From NCBI GenBank assembly GCA_004353515.1, contig SMNZ01000003.1, positions 558,001-622,000 of the forward strand: 64,000 nucleotides of DNA, in the 5' to 3' direction. This stretch comes from Alteromonadaceae bacterium M269 (lineage in GTDB: Bacteria; Pseudomonadota; Gammaproteobacteria; Enterobacterales; Alteromonadaceae). The position numbers were made by a program, and so were the translations under genes. Positions 7,304 through 17,900 of this stretch are shown here, piece by piece. The first letter of the stretch is position 1, and every line of letters starts with the position of its first letter. Under the pieces are notes generated by a model that saw nothing but the letters and a program-made list of their open reading frames with translations, ran no database searches and was not told the origin of the DNA.

Positions 7304-9961
7304 ATGACTCGTGGAACTAAAGATTGTATCGGTTGTGGTATTGACGAACCCATTCGAAATAACTATTTCAATGGCAAGCTCATGGAGGAGCGCGACTTTA
7401 CTACAGAACAACATTATTTTATCAAGAAAAATCGCCTGCATAATCAGGCCTTACATGGTTCTGGTGCAGTATGCGGATTAAAAGTCACACAGCATCCAAA
7501 CGAGGGGTGTCGAACGCAGTACGTGGTACTCGAGGCCGGTTTGGCCATTGATTGCTGCGGACAAGAGATTATTGTCCCTGAAAAGCAGCGTATTGACGTT
7601 CAGGCTTGGGTTGAACAACAGCTTAAGCAAGAAGTCTCAATTGCTTCGATTATCATTGGATTGCGTTATTGTGAGTCCGAAACAGAGCATGTGCCTTTGA
7701 TGCTAACAGACTGCTTTTGTTCTGATGAAGATCAGGCTGCAAATCGCATTAAAGAACAATATGAAGTGGTTATTGCCTCGCGTGGTGAGAGTGATATTCA
7801 GCCTGCGTTAGCGCCAACACAAGCTAAGCTGGATTGGAATCATAGCATTGCCTTGAGTCAGCAACGTCCGACAGCTTTCTTAGCCGACCACCTGCATCAG
7901 CGCTACTATCTTTTGGCAACGGAGAATGAAGGTTCAACCAGCAAACTCTACGTTTATCGCGACGACAATCACGACTTGGTAACAGCAGTCGACGCGGGCC
8001 ATCATGCACAGGACGTGCAGGCCACCACACTGGCTGACTATATTGTTGTCTCTACGCACGAAGACGAACAACCGCATCTGTGGTTTTTCAAAGAGGACAG
8101 TATTCGCACACAGGGTTTACCCAGTCATCGACTTAAAATGGATGTGGCGACTCAACTGGTGTTTTCTCGTGTAGATGATGCACTATTTGCTTTGTCGTCA
8201 GAAAAGGCTAGCGTATCGGCGTATAGTGGCGGCGACATTAAAAACTGGTTGAAAGGTGATGCTGGAGAACCTGCGCCTAAGGTATCAGCACTGCTGGACA
8301 ATCCATTCAATGGTGATGACAGCCAACGCATACCAGCGCAGATGAAGATCACACCAGATGGCAGTTTTATTTTCTTCGTTTTACAAAACGAGAATGCCAA
8401 CACGGTGTTACTACTGACCAGCGTTAGTCATTTGTTTTCGGGCAGTGTCGATCCTGAATCAGCGCGCATTAAGCTAGATGATTTAGATGAAGAAGAGCGC
8501 GTTATCGATCTGGCTATCAGTAGTGACGGTGAGATGGTTTATGTGCTGTCGCGAGACAAGACACAGGGACGCATTCGCGCCTATCAGTTTGATCGGCACG
8601 AACAGCAATTGGTGCAACAAGGTGGCGGTGTTGTATGGCCTGGACAGCCAGTATCGCTGACTATCTCTGCAAACGAACGTTGGGCCTATGTCATAGATAA
8701 CGGTGAAGCTGAAGCCCTGGCGTTATCTGAACAGGGCAACCTGAAAACCATTGATTTACACCTTGCCATTGAAGCACCCATAGGCAGCCCTTCTGATGAA
8801 GGGCTCAACAACAGCCTCGGTATTAGCGGTGAAGGATTTGAGGGGCAACTCAGTCATCGCGGCCAGCTATTGTTTGTATTGGCTTACGATGACAATCCAG
8901 AACTTGAGCCTGATCGCGGTCTATTAGCCATTGTAGATATTCAGGAAGAAGACTGTGAAGCTCTGTTTTATAAGACATTGGATGGCTGCAAGGTGTGTGG
9001 TGACGAAGACGATTTTGTCTATCTTGCCTTGATGGAAGCCTACAATCCTGAGTTACCCATGGTTGACGAACTTGTCGGACAAAAAGTTGAAGACGTCAAC
9101 CTGATTGACAACATTAAAGTGCGCAATGTGGTGCCCAGTGCTCAGCAGCTGCGCGATGTTATTCATTGCCTCATTGAGCAAGGGTTGGCTAGCGGTGTTC
9201 CAGGGCCTCGGGGTGAAATCGGCCCTGCCGGTGTAGACGGTATCGATGGTACAAATGGCGAACCGGGTGAAAAAGGTGAGCCAGGTGAAAAGGGGGAACA
9301 AGGTGACCGAGGGCCTAGAGGGACCAGAGGACCTAAAGGCGATCCAGGCCCTTTAAACGACCCCAATGTCGGACACATTCGAGCCGTGAGCTGGGTGCAT
9401 GACGACTACCTGTTGAACGATGTATTGCAGTATGACAGCTTCGTGAAAGAGGTTGGGTTAGTTGTTTCATTTGATCGAAAAATTCAAACTCAAGTATTGT
9501 CACGCTCTGTTCGTGCCCCATTTTTTGACGCGCGTTTCGAAACCTTTGGCTCTAACAGCTCTGGTTATGCGTCGTTGTTTGGGCCCTCGCGGATAGAATG
9601 GTCTCCAGCAATCGTTGAGGAAGGAGATATTGATGATAAAAATCGTATCCTCAATGCCCAACCCGTTAAAGACGAGGATGGCCCCAATGCCATTATCTTT
9701 AAGCCTTTTCTAGACTTGAAAAACGATTTTCGCTTCGAAATGCTGGTGCGCTTCACTTTGCACGGCGATTTTATTCTTACCCAAGATGGATTTGTGATTG
9801 ATGCAAATCATCGCGAAGGATTTATTTCACAACAACCTGGCTACCTGTCGGGTAACGGTCGTATGGGCAACCAGTTTTATTCGTGGTTCTACGTTGGCAG
9901 CCCAGATCTGACAGACGGTGTGAGAGCCTTTACAACACGTGGAGGATTCGGCATTGGCTAG
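7304..9961 (+). CDS. Putative eCIS tail fibre with collagen-like stalk
   Basis: 885-residue protein with a strong AAGGAAAGG ribosome site. Residues 1-105 form a Cys-containing domain with [18 protein letters not shown] and [11 protein letters not shown], also found in the next gene and probably used for attachment to the baseplate. Residues about 170-590 have repeating beta segments ([40 protein letters not shown]) that look like a propeller. Residues 631-684 are 18 uninterrupted Gly-X-Y triplets rich in GEP, GEK, GDR and GPR, a collagen-like triple helix. Residues 685-885 form a unique C-terminal domain that would be the receptor-binding head. It occupies the place of the Afp13 fibre, though Afp13 has adenovirus-like rather than collagen repeats. 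The fibre role is inference from position and architecture. Confidence 0.65.
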   Translation: MTRGTKDCIGCGIDEPIRNNYFNGKLMEERDFTTEQHYFIKKNRLHNQALHGSGAVCGLKVTQHPNEGCRTQYVVLEAGLAIDCCGQEIIVPEKQRIDVQAWVEQQLKQEVSIASIIIGLRYCESETEHVPLMLTDCFCSDEDQAANRIKEQYEVVIASRGESDIQPALAPTQAKLDWNHSIALSQQRPTAFLADHLHQRYYLLATENEGSTSKLYVYRDDNHDLVTAVDAGHHAQDVQATTLADYIVVSTHEDEQPHLWFFKEDSIRTQGLPSHRLKMDVATQLVFSRVDDALFALSSEKASVSAYSGGDIKNWLKGDAGEPAPKVSALLDNPFNGDDSQRIPAQMKITPDGSFIFFVLQNENANTVLLLTSVSHLFSGSVDPESARIKLDDLDEEERVIDLAISSDGEMVYVLSRDKTQGRIRAYQFDRHEQQLVQQGGGVVWPGQPVSLTISANERWAYVIDNGEAEALALSEQGNLKTIDLHLAIEAPIGSPSDEGLNNSLGISGEGFEGQLSHRGQLLFVLAYDDNPELEPDRGLLAIVDIQEEDCEALFYKTLDGCKVCGDEDDFVYLALMEAYNPELPMVDELVGQKVEDVNLIDNIKVRNVVPSAQQLRDVIHCLIEQGLASGVPGPRGEIGPAGVDGIDGTNGEPGEKGEPGEKGEQGDRGPRGTRGPKGDPGPLNDPNVGHIRAVSWVHDDYLLNDVLQYDSFVKEVGLVVSFDRKIQTQVLSRSVRAPFFDARFETFGSNSSGYASLFGPSRIEWSPAIVEEGDIDDKNRILNAQPVKDEDGPNAIIFKPFLDLKNDFRFEMLVRFTLHGDFILTQDGFVIDANHREGFISQQPGYLSGNGRMGNQFYSWFYVGSPDLTDGVRAFTTRGGFGIG

Positions 9962-11222
9962 ACATGATAGACAACCGGGTTACATCAAACGCCCGATCTA
10001 CTTTGAGCGGCAAGCCATTCGAGCCACTCACTTAACCGAAGAACAAGCGTTTCAAGATCGTATCCGGACGATGGATACTCAGTTTTACAGTGGGTGGGGT
10101 ATGGTGTGCGGCGGTGGCGTGAGTCACAGTCGTCAAGATAATGCCTGGGCTGTAACCGTGTATGAAGGCTACGGCAGGACACCGCTTGGTAATCCAATCG
10201 TTTTGGAGAGCAGTGTGGATCTCGATATTCACGATCGCGCTATGCAATGCTTAGGCAACCCAGATGCGTGTTCGCTTGACGAGGACGAGCAAAACGAGAA
10301 GTTAGTCTGTCGGGGTTATCTTGTCGCAAACTATAAAGCGTTGGAAGAACGGCTAGAGGCAGCGGCCCCCGATCACTGCCACAATCACGATACCCAATAC
10401 AGTATCGGTGGCTATTGCTACGGTGTTGAGCTGGACTTTTTATGTGATAAACCATACTCAAAGACACACAGGCCTTGTTCTGGCAAGATGCGACGCACTT
10501 TGTTGACTCATCAAATATTCCCTTGTCAGCAGCTCGATCTTATTGAACCTGATCACCCCTATGCCGATTGCCTGATTTTAGCGACCATTTTTTTTGACCG
10601 ACAAGGCATTCAGAAGATCGATCTAACGCAGGATCGCCACCAGTTGATACCTTATCCTGTGCTTCTAAGTTACTTGGTGTGCATGACAGGTGCAATCGAT
10701 GATTTAGATATCGATACACCTGTAGAAAAGCCCAAGCACAGTAAACGTCTACTAGATGTGTACAAATATGACTCAGCAAAAGGCAGAAAGAAAACCGTTG
10801 ATGAATTTGCAGTACTCAATCGCTCACAAAAGAAAAAGCTGCGCGACGCACAGCTCGTTAACGCCGAAGTTATCTACAATGCAGATATGGAGAGTCTCAT
10901 TGAAGTTTTAGGGACCGACAAAGAGTCAGTCGTTGACGATTTACTCGAAGAGGCCAAAGAGAAAATGCGGCGTGAAAAAGAGCTACCTGTGTTTATTGAG
11001 GCCATTGATGTCGAACAACACGACGCTGTGTCTATCGATGACATTGACATGCTCAGTGCCGAAGAAAAACGCAAGCTGGAGTCTGCTGATATCTACAGTT
11101 TGGCTGGCGCTGCAACCTTGAGCGAGAGTCAATTGGTAGACAATCTGGCTTTTGAAGAATCCCGCGCCAAAGCCTTGGTTGATACTATTCGAGGGCGGGT
11201 ATTCAGAGTAACACCGGGTTAA
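9954..11222 (+). CDS. Second eCIS protein with fibre-type N-terminal domain and helical C-terminus
   Basis: About 422 residues. I place the start at TTG 9954, which has GGAGG at 9941-9945 and overlaps the upstream stop; an upstream in-frame GTG at 9939 would lie before that ribosome site. Residues about 15-95 repeat the N-terminal domain of the preceding protein: [19 protein letters not shown] and [11 protein letters not shown] align with its [18 protein letters not shown] and [12 protein letters not shown] Cys/His-rich part follows ([21 protein letters not shown]). The C-terminal 170 residues are charged and helical, with [20 protein letters not shown] and [19 protein letters not shown], resembling small helix-hairpin-helix modules. 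It lacks a collagen stalk. It may be a collar or fibre-connector protein; the specific role is unknown. Confidence 0.6.
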   Translation: MARHDRQPGYIKRPIYFERQAIRATHLTEEQAFQDRIRTMDTQFYSGWGMVCGGGVSHSRQDNAWAVTVYEGYGRTPLGNPIVLESSVDLDIHDRAMQCLGNPDACSLDEDEQNEKLVCRGYLVANYKALEERLEAAAPDHCHNHDTQYSIGGYCYGVELDFLCDKPYSKTHRPCSGKMRRTLLTHQIFPCQQLDLIEPDHPYADCLILATIFFDRQGIQKIDLTQDRHQLIPYPVLLSYLVCMTGAIDDLDIDTPVEKPKHSKRLLDVYKYDSAKGRKKTVDEFAVLNRSQKKKLRDAQLVNAEVIYNADMESLIEVLGTDKESVVDDLLEEAKEKMRREKELPVFIEAIDVEQHDAVSIDDIDMLSAEEKRKLESADIYSLAGAATLSESQLVDNLAFEESRAKALVDTIRGRVFRVTPG

Positions 11223-11245
11223 GGCGGTTATTGCCAGGAGCAAGC

Positions 11246-12781
11246 ATGCAACTGATACTGGATAACCATCACTTAAAAATAAAGACGCCTCATGCCGACT
11301 CGGTTAACCGTATTCAGTCAGGTGTAAATCATTGGGCGTCAAACCAATTGCCCAATGCATTAGCGCAGAGGCTAGCATTAGCGGTACCTGGCGATGTCGG
11401 TTATGTTTGTGTAAGGGCTGTTCATGTCAATCTGTTGATTAAAACCCGCCATGGATTAATGCAAGCTGATATTGACCGCTGGGCTGATGGGATTGTCGAT
11501 GCCATTTTAGCCGGTATGCAGATTCAACACGCAGACAATATTCGCCAATATGACTCTCAGGCCGACTTTCTGGCGAGTTACATCAAACACCTTTTGATTC
11601 ATCATCGAGTCACTGATTGGCCTTATGAACCGTGGTTTGAGTCACAGCAGAGCCTTGCTGAGAACATACTGCAACAGCTCGAAATTCACGCCTCGGCAAT
11701 GATTGATGTATTTGTAAAACTGCAGGAGGATAGATTACTTAGCCGATTGCTAACGCGTTTTTCTGATGCGGACTGCCAGCGGCTCTTGCGAGCATTGGGC
11801 GCACCGACAAATCCCAGGCTTTCGCTAGCTGCGGATATCGAGATAGCCTTTTTTGACGAAGAGGTTGGTAAATTGCCCTCTGTTTTTTGGCCATTTCAGA
11901 CTAGCACTTGGCAATTGATATTGAGCTTTGTGTTGTGTCGTCAACGAAGGCGGCATTTGGCGGATGACGAATGGCATACGCTATGGTCATGGCTGGTCAT
12001 GATGCGCTGGGCTTGCGAATCAGATAACGCACAGCATTTGCCTCTATTGCTCAGTCACGAGATCGCTTTGGATGCCCTCGATGCACCCATGAAAGTGTTG
12101 TATCAAATGAGCCAGAGCAATGATGAGAGTAAACAACACTTTTGTCAGATGATTGAGCAGACCCGAGCTTTGCTAACTCACCATCAGGGGGCAAGCCAAC
12201 AATTTACCGCTCAAGCACTGAATGAGAAGGCAAACGCAAGGCCAAAAGTCGCTTTGCGCTACGGTGGTTTGTGTTTTGTTTTAGCAGCTTTGCTACGTCA
12301 TCCAATGGCAGCGACATTCGATGGGGCATTTTTATGGGTGATGTGCTGTCATGCTGTACCCAAGGATTTCAGGCCATTGGCATACTCCGACAAGGGCTTG
12401 CGTTGCTTGTGTCTGGGCAATGTCTTATGGGAAGACGCACAGGTGATCTGTGACCGTGTTTATGCTTCTGACGTGTTCGAGCATTTTTGTCGCTATGAAG
12501 CGATTGAAGTCAACACCCAAAGCGATGCCCATACCTTGACGCAGACAGTGTTATCGATGTTTTCAAAGTACTTAGCTGGTTTTGAACAGACCAGCGCAGC
12601 AGGCTTATTCAGCCACTTTATTGATCACGTCGTTGAGGTAGACATTGAGACAAAAACACTGCGTTGCCGCGTTGAGAAAATGCCGCTGTCGGTAGTTATC
12701 TCCATGTCTGTTTTGTTTAACGAGCAGCCGCCGTTACCGGCGTGGATGAACCGGCAATGGCTCATCCAATGGATGGTGTAA
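11246..12781 (+). CDS. Contractile injection system tape-measure protein (Afp14-like)
   Basis: About 511 residues, starting at ATG 11246 (GGAG at 11237-11240); a TTG at 11231 would include the ribosome site and is rejected. The opening (MQLILDNHHLKIKTPHADSV...LAQRLALAVPGDVGYVCVRAVHVNLLIK) and the segment FLASYIKHLLIHHRVTDWPYEPWF fit the CIS_TMP family that replaces phage tape measures in eCIS and sets tube length. It lies directly before the AAA+ ATPase, exactly as Afp14 precedes Afp15. No transmembrane helices or signal are evident. The C-terminal half (PLSVVISMSVLFNEQPPLPAWM at the end) resembles repeated short motifs of this family. The call is supported by both order and sequence style. 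Confidence 0.72.
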   Translation: MQLILDNHHLKIKTPHADSVNRIQSGVNHWASNQLPNALAQRLALAVPGDVGYVCVRAVHVNLLIKTRHGLMQADIDRWADGIVDAILAGMQIQHADNIRQYDSQADFLASYIKHLLIHHRVTDWPYEPWFESQQSLAENILQQLEIHASAMIDVFVKLQEDRLLSRLLTRFSDADCQRLLRALGAPTNPRLSLAADIEIAFFDEEVGKLPSVFWPFQTSTWQLILSFVLCRQRRRHLADDEWHTLWSWLVMMRWACESDNAQHLPLLLSHEIALDALDAPMKVLYQMSQSNDESKQHFCQMIEQTRALLTHHQGASQQFTAQALNEKANARPKVALRYGGLCFVLAALLRHPMAATFDGAFLWVMCCHAVPKDFRPLAYSDKGLRCLCLGNVLWEDAQVICDRVYASDVFEHFCRYEAIEVNTQSDAHTLTQTVLSMFSKYLAGFEQTSAAGLFSHFIDHVVEVDIETKTLRCRVEKMPLSVVISMSVLFNEQPPLPAWMNRQWLIQWMV

Positions 12782-12795
12782 TGAGGAGCGATTGA

Positions 12796-14904
12796 ATGAA
12801 TCAACCGGCTGAGCAAGTGATGTCAAAGCATTATCTTACAGACCAAGTGTTTTATCAGGACTGCATTGATTGGTTAACGCTGCGCTTGGCTATTGAAGTT
12901 GAACGCATTCGCTGTAGCCGTGGCGATGATTTTCGCGAAGGCTTTGGCGGACTATATATTTCAGATGAAGAGATAAACGAGTTTGTCAGGCAGTCAGGCA
13001 TGGGAGACGACTGGCAGTCTGGTTGTGATAGGCTTAAACAACAATGGCGGCAGATACAACAGAAAAAAGCGGCGACTTCGGGATTGAAGATCCAGCGCGT
13101 AGAACGTTTGTTTGATCTTATGCCAACTGAGAGTTTTGTTCTGTTATTGACGTATTTGCCAGAAATAGAACCGCGGCTGCGCAAAGTATTTGCTTATTTG
13201 CAGGATGATGTACAGAAAAAGCAGGTAACGCTGGCACTGTGCCAACGCTTGTTTCCCGAGTCGCTCTCTTCGACCGATTGGCATGCAATTTTGCTTTATC
13301 AAGAGCCGCTTAGGCGGGCTCCCTTGATAAACTTTGACGGCTCAGAAGCAAACCGCTTTAGTCAGGGCGTCAGTTGTGATGACGGTGTTCGCAATTTCCT
13401 ATCCGGTCATCCTTTACCCGACGAGTCACTTCACGGGCAACTGCGTTGGTTTGTGCCTGAACCCAATGCATGTGAAGTGCATCAACCAACCAATAGTGCC
13501 GTAGCTGCTTTGAAAAAGTTGCGACAGGCGCACAGTGCGGTTGCCCAATGGCCCTTGACGACACTCAGTTGCAATGACAACGACCATTGCCTGCAAACAC
13601 TGGCTGATGTGCTTAGGATGCCTGTTTATGCACTTTCACTGTCCGAAGCAACCGGGCGTCAGTCGTTCTCACGTGCGTTACGCGATGCTTGGCTGAACGA
13701 TGCCTTGTTGGTGGTGATTTGGCAAGATAGCGCGGTGCAGCAATCGTTTGATTGGCGAGAGTTCAAATACGGTTGGCTTGTTTTGCATACACCTGACGTA
13801 GTACCTCTGAGTTTCGCCACACTGGCGTTAGACTGGCCGCTAGTGTCGACTGAAGATCAACACATAGTATGGCGTGAACAGTTGCCAGAGGCTTATTTGA
13901 AGCTTGATAAAATAGACGAGGATCTGTCTGAGCTGGTGCAACAGTTTCAGTTGACCTATAGCGACATTGAAACGATTTGTCAGCAATTGACCTTCAATGT
14001 CCAGTGGATGGAATCGCCTATTTCAATTGAACAAATTTGGCAGAGTTGTCGCCAAATAAAGGCGGCGCCCATTGCCAAGTTAGCTCAATCTGTCTCTACC
14101 GTCTTTGGTTGGGAGGATCTGATCGTATCGTCGAGTATCGCGGATGAGCTCAGAGCATTTCAGCGTGACGTTCGCTACAGTGTGCAATTCATTCAGCAGT
14201 CGGCCATGGATCGTGTGTTGGGCGCAGCGCCGAGCGTTAGTGGTTTATTCTCAGGGGCTTCAGGTACAGGCAAAACCATGGCAGCCAGCGTACTCGCCAA
14301 TGAACTGGGTCTGGATTTGTTTAAGGTCGACTTATCGCGGGTGGTCAGCAAATACATTGGTGAGACAGAGAAGAACCTTGATCGCATTTTCACTGCCGCG
14401 GCCAGCAGTCGGGCCATTTTGTTCTTTGACGAGGGGGATGCGTTATTTGGTAAACGCAGTGAGGTAAAAGACGCCCATGACCGGTATGCCAATATCGAAG
14501 TCAGCTATTTACTACAAAAAATGGAAGAGCATCCTGGTTGCACCATCATAGCAACTAACTTTGCTGACAATATAGACGAGGCTTTTTCGCGTCGGCTAGA
14601 GCACATTATCCATTTCCCTATGCCTGCAGAACTAGAGCGGCGGCGTATTTGGTTACGAGTTAAGCTGCTGTCTGTTGAACTGAATGAAGACATCGACTTT
14701 GATTTTCTGGCACAGCGTTTTGTGCTCAGTGGTGGGCAAATACGCAATAGCCTGATCGCCGCTTGTTATCAGGCTAAAGAACAGGCGGCTCCTGTATCAA
14801 TGATGCACCTCTTGCTCGCTGCCATGCGCGAATACCGCAAACTTAAGCTGCCGATTAAGCGATCAGTGCTTGGAGAATATTACGATGCGCTTATGGATGC
14901 TTAA
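12796..14904 (+). CDS. eCIS AAA+ ATPase (Afp15-like)
   Basis: 702-residue cytosolic ATPase. The AAA+ module is in the last third: Walker A GASGTGKT with Lys493, Walker B ILFFDEGDALF with Asp545-Glu546, a sensor-1 region CTIIATNF followed by DEAFSRRLEHIIHFP containing the arginine fingers, and a C-terminal lid with LSGGQIRNSLIAACYQA. The N-terminal 450 residues are helical and specific to this family. Afp15-type ATPases are conserved in eCIS loci and are needed for assembly or sheath handling, as ClpV is in T6SS, though they are not ClpV homologues. It follows the tape-measure gene after 14 bases and precedes the putative cargo gene after 18 bases, within the same operon. Confidence 0.88.
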   Translation: MNQPAEQVMSKHYLTDQVFYQDCIDWLTLRLAIEVERIRCSRGDDFREGFGGLYISDEEINEFVRQSGMGDDWQSGCDRLKQQWRQIQQKKAATSGLKIQRVERLFDLMPTESFVLLLTYLPEIEPRLRKVFAYLQDDVQKKQVTLALCQRLFPESLSSTDWHAILLYQEPLRRAPLINFDGSEANRFSQGVSCDDGVRNFLSGHPLPDESLHGQLRWFVPEPNACEVHQPTNSAVAALKKLRQAHSAVAQWPLTTLSCNDNDHCLQTLADVLRMPVYALSLSEATGRQSFSRALRDAWLNDALLVVIWQDSAVQQSFDWREFKYGWLVLHTPDVVPLSFATLALDWPLVSTEDQHIVWREQLPEAYLKLDKIDEDLSELVQQFQLTYSDIETICQQLTFNVQWMESPISIEQIWQSCRQIKAAPIAKLAQSVSTVFGWEDLIVSSSIADELRAFQRDVRYSVQFIQQSAMDRVLGAAPSVSGLFSGASGTGKTMAASVLANELGLDLFKVDLSRVVSKYIGETEKNLDRIFTAAASSRAILFFDEGDALFGKRSEVKDAHDRYANIEVSYLLQKMEEHPGCTIIATNFADNIDEAFSRRLEHIIHFPMPAELERRRIWLRVKLLSVELNEDIDFDFLAQRFVLSGGQIRNSLIAACYQAKEQAAPVSMMHLLLAAMREYRKLKLPIKRSVLGEYYDALMDA

Positions 14905-14922
14905 TGGCTTGAGAGGCTACCA

Positions 14923-17900
14923 ATGACCCAGCCAACTCGTACCCAGGATACGCCTGGTAATAGCACAGCACCAGTGACACTTAATCGGACGCCGGAACAA
15001 AATAACAACGCGACACCGACAGTCACTGATGCTGGTAATCAGGCCATGATGGGCTTACAAGAAGATGGCAGCTATAAAATTCAGCTTGGTAATGGTATCC
15101 ATATTGGCGCTAGTCTTTTCAATCGGCGCATTGCCAATTTAGAGAATGAAAACCTGCGCGTCCCCGGTGTTAAATTCAAGTCCTTTACCAAAGCGCGAGT
15201 AAACCGAGGACAAAGGCCAGGGGGTAATTTAAAAGCCGAGTTGACATTGCCTAAAGTCAAAGAAAATGAATTTGATATTAGCATCAACAGTGACGGTGAA
15301 GTCAGGCGGCTGCGCAATGCTGGAGATATCGAGTTAGATTTTCCTGCACTGAACAACCCTCGCATCACCGAATTGGCATTTACCGAAGAAAAGCAGTTAG
15401 CTGGCACGCTAAATATCCGTACCAATAGCTTGAAGCCGCGTGGTTCGAACATGACGATCACCGGCGAAGGCAATGTGTCAATCCGCGGCGGTAACTTCTC
15501 AGGTAATTTCACCGCCAATATGACCTATCCAGATTTGGCCGATGGCAGCTTTACTGTGCGATTTGCTGAAAGTGGGGATATTTCAGCCGAAGGCAATTTG
15601 AACTTAACGCATTCGCTACTCGAAGGCGTTACGGGAACCTTTGGCCTGCAAGACAATAACCTGACAACAACAGTGACGATCCCGGTCACTCGGCTTAACC
15701 CGCACGTTCCAGGTTTATCTTTGACCGCTGGCAGTGTGAACTTAAGTGCCGTCAATCGCAATGTGTCAGGTGGGCTTGAAGGTGTCTCTTTTGAGTACAA
15801 AGAGTTTGCGACCGGAAGCGTATCTGCCAGCATCGCCAACGGACGCTTAAGTGGCAATGGTACGTTTAACAGTTCGCTGTCCTCACTGGCCGACGTTTCG
15901 GGGACTATCGGCTACCAAAACAATGCTTTTAGCGGCTCGATTACCATTGATTCAAGTGATTTCCCCGATAGCTTACCCATTCAATCCGGCAGCATAACCG
16001 GCACCATTGATAATGAAGGTCGACTCGGCTTTTCCGGTACTATGCTTGCGTCTCTCGGGCCTGTCGGTGAAGGGACATTCAGTGCGTCTATGGATGCCGA
16101 GGGCAACACCGCAATTGCCGCCGAGGTTGAGTTGGCTATTCCCGGATTGCAGGGCGCGCGCTTTACTGTGGCACTGATTAACGGTGAGCTTGAAGGTGAA
16201 GGAGATGTGCCTATTGATACTGAGGTACTGCAGGGAGTCTCTGGCAATGTCCATATCGAATACAAGAACAACCTGTGGTCAGGAGAAACCACCTTTTCGT
16301 TTACAGCTGACGATGGCCGACTCAGTGGTGAGGTGACGGTTGGGGTAAGGCAAAACGAAGAGGGAGGATTAAATGTTTATGGTGGTGGTCAGCTGACCAT
16401 GCAACTGTCAGACAATATCACAGGTACTGTCGGTGCTGAGATTGATCCACAAGGGCAGGTGACCTTGAATATGAGGATTGATGTCGAGCCAATTGAGCTG
16501 TTTCCAGAGCGCCGGGTCGAACGAGAGCTATTCCGCTACAGTCAAAATATCCCACTGTGGGCCATTCTGGTTGCGGTAATCCGTATGCGAGCGGGTGTTC
16601 GCGCCGGTATTGGTCCGGGGCAATTCCGGGATATCTCTGTTACGGGGACTTACACCATAGGCGATCCCGAAGGTCCTGATTTGGAGTTCACCGGCGAGTT
16701 GTTTATTCCTGCCTTTGCTGAAGGCTATGTTGCTTTTGGCGCTGGGTTAGGACTTGATGTTGTTTTGGGATCCTTAACCGGCGGCATAGAGGGTGTGGCG
16801 ACAGCTGGGATTTATGGTGCCGTATCAGTGCGCCCGCTACTGGAATACGACAATGGTGACTGGGCCATATCGGGCACAGCAACTATGGCTGCCGGAGCGC
16901 GTTTTAAATTGGGTCTCAATGCGTGGGCCGAGGTTGAAGCTGCTTGGGTCACTGTCTGGGAAAATACTTGGAATCTGGCTGAAAAGACGTGGAATATTGG
17001 CCCCAACTTGGCCGTTCAATTTCAGCTACAAAATTATGTGCTTGGTAGTGGTGAGGTCCCAGAGATCACTATGGAAACCGGTGATATGCCCGGTATCGAT
17101 AGCATGATCTCGGATGCCATGCCCAAAGACAATCCCGCACCCGCAGGTGGCCGCCAAGCCATGCAGCAGCAACGAGGTCAATGGCGAGGTCGTCGTCAAG
17201 GCGAGGGGAGGCCACAAGCTCCGCCTGCGAGTCAGCAGCAACAGGCATCTCGACCGCCGCAGGCCGATCCGCAGGCGACACCGCCAGTGCGAGCACCTCA
17301 ACGGCCTGGGCGACGCCCACCACCACCGCCAGGTGCTGCGCAAGGACAGCAAGGGACGCGGCCGGGCAGCAATAACCGCGGCGGTGGCCGTGCACAGGGC
17401 AATGTGGCAAACAATCCCAATCGACGTGCAGCGCCTGGAAATGCTGCACCTAACCGAACGCCCAGCGGCTCTGCCAATAATCAAGCCGGCTCTGCTAATA
17501 CTCAGAATCGGCGACAACCTGGCGATCCAACGGCAAGTGCTGCTGATGTTGCCAACAGTAATCAGCAGCGTCATCCAGCATCAGTGACATTGAGAATGTT
17601 GGATGAGCCACCCGTGCCAACGCCGCGCACCGCCGATCAAAAACGCGCCGATTTACGCGCAGCCAAGCAGGTGTTGGATTTGGCTGCGGGGCAATCAAGG
17701 CGAGGGTATGATCAATTAGATGACTATTACCCGCGCATTCAGCGACGTTTTCGGTTAACGGAAATCAGCTTAGTGCCTCAGGGCAGCGGCTACAAAGTCA
17801 GTTTGTCGATCAACCCAAATCTTCAAGCCAGCCTGCCAGATGTTAAGGCGTCTGGTACAGGTATTGCCGGTAAAACGACCAATATTGTTCACCGCAGTAC

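Noticed and set aside
9163-9378. Pro/Gly-rich open frame on the minus strand
   Set aside because: It is the antisense of the collagen triplets; the repetitive codons keep the opposite frame open. No ribosome site or homology.
15081-15857. Minus-strand frames of 110-145 codons opposite the effector repeats
   Set aside because: They mirror the repeated coding of the real gene and have no ribosome sites. The plus-strand gene is continuous across them.
17026-17574. Long open frames opposite and in other frames of the effector linker
   Set aside because: The GC-rich low-complexity linker keeps several frames open (17026-17574, 17069-17449, 17114-17587). Composition is of low-complexity Arg/Cys/Leu type and no start signals are seen.
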